64,000 nt of DNA from Helicobacter pylori oki112 (GTDB taxonomy: Bacteria; Campylobacterota; Campylobacteria; Campylobacterales; Helicobacteraceae). The position numbers were made by a program, and so were the translations under genes. Under the pieces are notes generated by a model that saw nothing but the letters and a program-made list of their open reading frames with translations, was not told the origin of the DNA and searched no databases. Below are positions 60,881-64,000 of the stretch, in pieces (the first letter of the stretch is position 1; each line of letters opens with the position of its first letter). The DNA lies in the NCBI RefSeq assembly GCF_000600085.1, contig NZ_CP006821.1:1-64000 (forward strand), written 5' to 3'.

Positions 60881-61759
60881 TCAAGTTTCTTTTTTAAAAA
60901 AGCCTAAAAATTTCTTAAACACTTCTTTAGGATCGAATGTGTCGCACACCTTGCACCCATACATGCCAATTAAAATCACAAGCCAACTCACATACACCCA
61001 GCTCATCAAAAACCACAAAATAGAAACGCTCCCATAAAGCTCATGGTAAGTGCGGTTATACAACACATAATAAGTGAAAGCCCATTTTAACACATGCCAA
61101 GAAACGCTCGTAAAAAACACCCATAAAAACACCCAAAAATAATGTTTAAACACCTTATTCGTGGGAATGGTAAAAAGGATCAAAAAAAACGCGTAAGTGC
61201 CTATCCATCTTAAAACATGCAACAAATTTGAATCTTTATCTTCAAAAAACACTTGGATCTTAATATCAAAAAACACCACCAAAGGCAGAGCGAATAAAAA
61301 CACTAAAGTCGTGCCAAAACCCCAAAATAAAAAGATTTCTTTACCCTTAAAATGCGCATAATCTCTGGGCTTTGCATCAAAAATTTTTGACGCGATGGAG
61401 CGGTAGTTTTCACAAAAAAGCACCAACGCCACCACAATAGACACTTCTTCAAGCGTGCCTAAGGTCATGTCTGTTTTTTTAAAATTTTCTAAAAAATCCT
61501 TAATCGCGCCAATGAGTTTAGGGGCGTTAGGGAAAATCAAGGCTTCCATTTCACCGCTGTGCGCTTGCAAATAATGAGACACAAAAAGACTAAACACAAA
61601 CAACAAAATAGGCGATAAAGACAAAATCGTATAAAAACTCAAGCTGGAAGCGTAGTAAAACAATTCGCTCAAGCCCAAAAAGGCGTTTTTCAGACGCTCG
61701 GGGAAAATCATTCTAAGAAGGCGCAAAAACCCTCTAACGCTTTTAAAAAGTTCTCTCAT
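60881..61759 (-). CDS. YihY family membrane protein (formerly RNase BN)
   Basis: 292 aa with six predicted hydrophobic helices. Family motifs: YYASSLSFYTILSLSPILLFVFSLF near the N-terminus and ELYGSVSILWFLMSWVYVSW near the C-terminus. Long mis-annotated as RNase BN; the real role is unknown. The start overlaps the bioB stop by 1 base, suggesting an operon with it. Confidence 0.85.
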   Translation of the reverse strand: MRELFKSVRGFLRLLRMIFPERLKNAFLGLSELFYYASSLSFYTILSLSPILLFVFSLFVSHYLQAHSGEMEALIFPNAPKLIGAIKDFLENFKKTDMTLGTLEEVSIVVALVLFCENYRSIASKIFDAKPRDYAHFKGKEIFLFWGFGTTLVFLFALPLVVFFDIKIQVFFEDKDSNLLHVLRWIGTYAFFLILFTIPTNKVFKHYFWVFLWVFFTSVSWHVLKWAFTYYVLYNRTYHELYGSVSILWFLMSWVYVSWLVILIGMYGCKVCDTFDPKEVFKKFLGFFKKET

Positions 61760-62607
61760 TAATGACAGCTTGTCGCCATTGTCAAGCCATAAGAGAGCAG
61801 TTTTTCTATATCTTTTTTAGGGGCTTTGCCTTTGGTGGTCAAATAATCCCCTAACACCACCGCATTGATGCCGTATTCAAAAAGCTTGGCTTCCTTTTTA
61901 TCGTTATCTTTAAACACCACTTCACGCCCCCCAGCCACCATAAGCCTAGCGTTAGGCAAAAATTCCTTAGCCAAAAGCACGCATTCTAGGGCTTCATCTG
62001 CGCTTAAAGTCTCTGCATCAATGGGCAATACCGGGTTTTTAATGAAAAAATTAATGGGCGTGGTGTGCGGGGAGAGCGAAGCTAAGGCTCTAAGCATTTC
62101 AATCCTGTCTTCCCAGCTCTCATTAAGCCCAAAAATCCCCCCACTGCACAAGCCTAACCCCGCCCTTAAAGCGTTTTCGCATGTGATAAACCTTTCTTCC
62201 CATGTGTGCGTGGAACAAATTTTAGGGAAGAAATTTTGCGAAGTCTCTAAATTATGGTTATAGCTATGAATGCCCGCATCTCTTAAAAACTCTAATTGCT
62301 CCAAATCCGCGCGCCCGCAGCATGCGATCAGATGCAAGCCCAATTCTTCTTTGTTGATGGCCTTAGCTAATTTAGCGATGTATTCGCATTTTTCATCGTC
62401 TAATTCACGCCCTGAAGTAACCAGACAAAACCCTAAAGCCCCTAATTCCCTTAACGCTCTAGCCTCTTGTAAAACCACTTTTTCATCTTTGAATTTATAG
62501 CGCTTGATCGCTCCTTGATGGTGTGAGCTTTGCGTGCAATAAGCGCAATCTTCCTTGCAATCCCCACTGCGCACATTGGAAATAGAACATAAAAAAATCT
62601 CTTGCAT
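61759..62607 (-). CDS. bioB: Biotin synthase
   Basis: 282 aa from the third ATG of a run (the frame opens 2 codons earlier). Radical-SAM enzyme: CKEDCAYCTQSSHH is the CxxxCxxC iron-sulfur motif, with NHNLETSQNFF, GLGLCSGGIFGLNE and VAGGREVVF following. Converts dethiobiotin to biotin. bioD lies 32 kb away. Confidence 0.95.
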   Translation of the reverse strand: MQEIFLCSISNVRSGDCKEDCAYCTQSSHHQGAIKRYKFKDEKVVLQEARALRELGALGFCLVTSGRELDDEKCEYIAKLAKAINKEELGLHLIACCGRADLEQLEFLRDAGIHSYNHNLETSQNFFPKICSTHTWEERFITCENALRAGLGLCSGGIFGLNESWEDRIEMLRALASLSPHTTPINFFIKNPVLPIDAETLSADEALECVLLAKEFLPNARLMVAGGREVVFKDNDKKEAKLFEYGINAVVLGDYLTTKGKAPKKDIEKLLSYGLTMATSCH

Positions 62608-62779
62608 CATCATTCCTTTATTTTAAAAAAGTTGGTTTTTTGAGATTGATTATAGCAAAGAAAAAGAAGCGCTTTTGATTTTAAGGGCTTTATTCCATTA
62701 AATATTAAAACTAAAACTTTATTTGATTTTAATTTAATTGTTCGCTAGCGCCTCTAAAGTCAATCTCAAAACTTTACGC

Positions 62780-62785
62780 TATAAT
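62780..62785 (+). promoter_or_regulatory. Putative -10 for the res-like gene
   Basis: TATAAT 28 bases before the ATG at 62813. Confidence 0.45.
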
Positions 62786-62812
62786 TTCCTCACTTTTTCA
62801 TTAAGGGATTTC

Positions 62813-64000
62813 ATGCAAGATTCATTCACTCAAAGTTACCCCCCCACCCCCCAATCAGCGATAAAAGATCACGCGCCAAATAACGCACCCAATAATAAAG
62901 AAATAGAGCTACCCACCCATATCACAGGTAATTTAAAAAAAGAGCTTAGAGATTACCAAAAACAAGCGATAAATAATTATTTAGAAAAACGACAATCCAA
63001 CCCAACTCAAAAGCATTTCATGTTTGAAATGGCCACCGGTAGCGGTAAAACCTTAGTGATGGCGGGTTTGATTTTAGAATGCTACAAGCAAGGCTATCAA
63101 AATTTTATCTTTTTTGTGAATAGCACCAGCATTTTAGAAAAAACGAAATTGAATTTTACAGACAGCGCCTCATCAAAATACCTTTTTAGTGAGAATATCC
63201 ATATCAATGATGAAAACACAGAAATTAAGAGTATCAATCATTTAAACGAGAGCCAAACAAGCGCTATCAACATTTATTTTAGCACCATTCAAGGCTTGTT
63301 TTCCTTATTCACTAAAGTTAAAGAAAACGCTATCAGCATAGAGGATTTAAAAGATCAGAAATTGGTTTTTTTAGCGGATGAAGCGCACCATTTAAACACA
63401 GAGACTAAAAAGAAATTAAATGATAGTGAGGCTAGCGAAAAACGCAACTGGGAAAGCGTTGTGAAATTAGCGCTAGAACAAAATAAAGACAATTTATTGC
63501 TGGAATTTAGCGCCACTATCCCTAAAGAAAAAAGCGTTGAAGAAAAATATAAAAACTTAAAGGTGATCACTTACACCTTAAAAGAATTTAGCGAGGATAA
63601 ATTTTGCAAAAACATCTACTCCCTTTCTTATGAAAATAAAGAATTAGAAACGCGCTTTTTAGGGGCATGCGTTTCCAGTTTGTATAAAGAATTATTAGCC
63701 CAACACCATAATATATATTGAAAACTTTAAACCATGCATTTTGTTTAAAAGCGAAAGGATTGAAGACAGCAAAGAAAATCAAGAGCGCTTCAACGCCTTT
63801 TTAGAAAATTTAAGCCCTTTAGATTTAGAAAATTTTTTCAATTACAGCCGCAACGCTTTTTTTAAGGACGCTAAAAACTTTTTTGACAAGCAAAAATACA
63901 CCCCTAACCTTGCCGCATTATTGCAGACGAAATTCAAAAAAAGCACCCAGATTAACACCAATAACGAAAAAGAATTAGAAAAGGGCATGCCTTTATTGAA
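62813..64000 (+). pseudogene. Type III-like restriction helicase subunit, frameshifted, runs off the window
   Basis: Start at the ATG with AAGGGA upstream (a longer TTG frame from 62738 is less likely). SF2 helicase domain: LRDYQKQAINNY, Walker A FEMATGSGKTLVMAG (about residues 74-81), motif II VFLADEAHHL, and LEFSATIP. The frame stops at TGA 63719-63721, right after (AT)4 at 63711-63718. Reading on in the next frame gives 93 open codons to the window edge (ENFKPCILFKSERIEDSKE...), so a 2-base loss in the AT repeat explains the break. (AT)5 would restore it. Resembles Res of type III systems; the exact type is not proven. Confidence 0.8.

Overview
The window reads as Helicobacter pylori chromosome, from the gene order and content. 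It has HspA with a Cys/His-rich nickel-binding tail, ComB DNA-uptake clusters, Hop outer membrane proteins with slippage tracts, a 23S-5S rRNA pair with no 16S, and AT-rich DNA full of homopolymers. It opens on nusB-ribH, where H. pylori chromosomes are conventionally numbered from, so the first base is probably an assembly origin (inference). No replication origin, insertion sequence or CRISPR array was seen.

Layout. 1-4.6 kb: nusB, ribH, kdsA and a beta carbonic anhydrase (minus), pyrF-panC (plus), then a five-gene tRNA operon (Lys, Glu, Val, Asp, Glu, minus). 5-12.5 kb: hopZ in a phase-OFF state, groES-groEL with a sigma70 promoter and a CIRCE-like operator, dnaG and a PP-loop gene. 12.6-20.4 kb: a DUF5718-like gene, comB2-B3-B4, an SRP RNA on the minus strand, a lipoprotein, cheV1 and nspC. 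20.4-25.2 kb: lpxE and a frameshifted eptA (lipid A modification), a structured spacer, then hopD flanked by direct repeats. 25.7-31.4 kb: gltA and icd (divergent), a DUF1523 protein, bioD and an unrecognised 570-aa gene. 31.5-40.2 kb: usp, clpS, clpA, panD, ybaB, a PDZ-like protein and comB6 to comB10, including the 37-aa lipoprotein comB7. 40.2-48.3 kb: GDP-fucose genes (manC, gmd, fcl) for Lewis-antigen LPS, then hypE, hypF and aguA.

48.3-49.5 kb looks like a rearrangement scar: the 3' end of a GAGG-type adenine methyltransferase gene abuts a 5'-truncated, frameshifted EcoRI-type methylase. Beyond it the gene order jumps to what, in strain 26695, is a distant block: GT8 glycosyltransferase, miaA, rsfS and queF. 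An accessory stretch follows, with an unrecognised 296-aa gene and a DUF262/DUF1524 (GmrSD-like) nuclease gene paired with a 147-aa gene. Next come about 1.2 kb of tandem repeats and the rRNA leader, 23S, 5S, a YihY-family gene and bioB. The window ends in a restriction helicase subunit frameshifted at an AT repeat.

Themes. Surface and lipid A genes and restriction-modification genes carry the switches and breaks. Two ComB clusters together encode most of the type IV secretion-like DNA uptake machine. The best candidates for something undescribed are the queF-to-23S accessory locus (nuclease pair plus 296-aa gene), the 570-aa gene fused by position to bioD, the repeat array upstream of 23S, and a miaA gene with no standard start codon.
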